Below, in pieces: positions 63,764-64,000 of a DNA stretch of 64,000 nucleotides. The position numbers and the translations under genes were made by a program. The notes beneath the pieces were generated by a model. That model saw only the letters and a program-made list of their open reading frames with translations. It did not search any database and had not been told where the DNA came from. The stretch is from Lysobacterales bacterium (GTDB taxonomy: Bacteria; Pseudomonadota; Gammaproteobacteria; Xanthomonadales; SZUA-5), in contig JALHMG010000015.1 in the NCBI GenBank assembly GCA_022844135.1, positions 37,157 to 101,156 on the forward strand, read 5' to 3'. Each line of letters starts with the position of its first letter. Position 1 is the stretch's first letter.

Positions 63764-63883
63764 TTGAGAAACGCACTTCCTGTGCGTTTCTCAAGTCGCG
63801 AGTCCGGCGCATGTCCGGACTCGCTCTCCATTGATCAAACACTTACGTGCTTGATCAATGCGCGAACCATCCATGGTTCGCGC
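63764..63883. repeat. Mosaic of four hairpin repeat units
   Basis: Four consecutive palindromes. (1) 63764-63794: 13-bp stem TTGAGAAACGCAC around TTCCT, the exact inverse complement of 10862-10892. (2) 63798-63824: GCGAGTCCGG with CCGGACTCGC. (3) 63831-63858: TTGATCAA arms with inner CAC/GTG. (4) 63860-63883: GCGCGAACCAT with ATGGTTCGCGC, a perfect 11-bp stem. Units 3-4 recur at 18538-18592 and units 1-2, partly, at 39219-39254. Confidence 0.85.
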
Positions 63884-64000
63884 TAGTGTGGTGTCCCAAA
63901 AATAACTGGAAGAAATGTCCGATGGATTTCGGCCCGAGGCAAGGCGCGAGAAGGGTGAAAGTCGGCTGCTTTCGCGGCATGCCGCGAGCCGACTTGAACG
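63884..64000. other. Unassigned window end with a nested palindrome
   Basis: No gene is visible in these 117 bases. AAGTCGGCT (63959-63967) and AGCCGACTT (63987-63995) enclose the perfect palindrome CGCGGCATGCCGCG (63973-63986). Such symmetry fits an operator, a recombination or transposon end, or another repeat of this family. The sequence is cut by the window edge, so it cannot be resolved. Confidence 0.4.

Overview
The window is GC-rich chromosomal DNA of a gammaproteobacterium. Gene order and content point to the Xanthomonadales (Lysobacterales), probably a Rhodanobacteraceae-like lineage. The evidence is a glyA-nrdR-GNAT-ribD-ribE cluster, a GntR/YtrA-ABC operon with a GGTG-N16-CACC operator, class III PHA synthase genes phaE-phaC, an Rrf2-sufBCDS operon, pcnB-folK-panB-panC, and large secreted proteins that end in an Asn-Gly-Phe-Glu tail. 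No prophage, plasmid backbone or intact insertion sequence is visible. Almost everything is housekeeping or envelope-related.

Layout. 1-3.4 kb: end of an SGNH-type hydrolase, a membrane-anchored protein of unknown function, and an apolipoprotein N-acyltransferase with a C-terminal extension of about 280 residues. 3.5-8.0 kb (minus strand): FmdB zinc ribbon, then ribE, ribD, GNAT, nrdR, glyA. 8.2-10.7 kb (plus): small exported protein, YtrA regulator, ABC ATPase, permease. 11-20.6 kb (minus): rsmE, two glycosyltransferases, mtgA, phaC, phaE, dapE, dapD. 20.8-24.0 kb (plus): Ser/Thr kinase followed by small related beta-rich proteins. 24.1-29.8 kb (minus): a suf operon with a foreign two-gene nucleotidyltransferase module fitted between sufB and sufC. 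29.9-37 kb: hybrid sensor kinase, GTPase, YceI, a zincin-like protein, a cNMP-binding/DUF1003 protein. 37.3-41.9 kb (minus): tdh, panC, panB, folK, pcnB. 42.1-46.4 kb: tRNA-Glu(CTC), fdxA, a PspB-like small protein, a secreted subtilase. 46.4-49.9 kb (minus): GNAT, ispG, a degenerate PilZ-like protein. 50-57.4 kb: orn, a secreted beta-helix protein, a dicarboxylate symporter, ilvA, ubiH and a second Ubi hydroxylase. 57.4-58.1 kb: a tandem array of palindromic units. 58.1-64 kb: a large secreted protein, an M60-type metallopeptidase, nfuA, a membrane protein and a mosaic of hairpin repeats.

The most unusual feature is a family of palindromic intergenic elements. The main copy is a tandem array of about 16 units of 31-32 bp followed by three longer inverted units (57461-58133), and its stem shows compensatory changes. 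Related or analogous hairpin words lie upstream of glyA and in four other gaps (10.9, 18.5, 39.2 and 63.8 kb), some as exact inverted copies. Other points of interest are the seamless insertion of a nucleotidyltransferase pair into the suf operon, the shared NGFE tail on three secreted proteins, the extended Lnt, and the recognisable YtrA operator. Functional calls rest on motifs read by eye. No database search was possible, so hypothetical genes are described rather than named.
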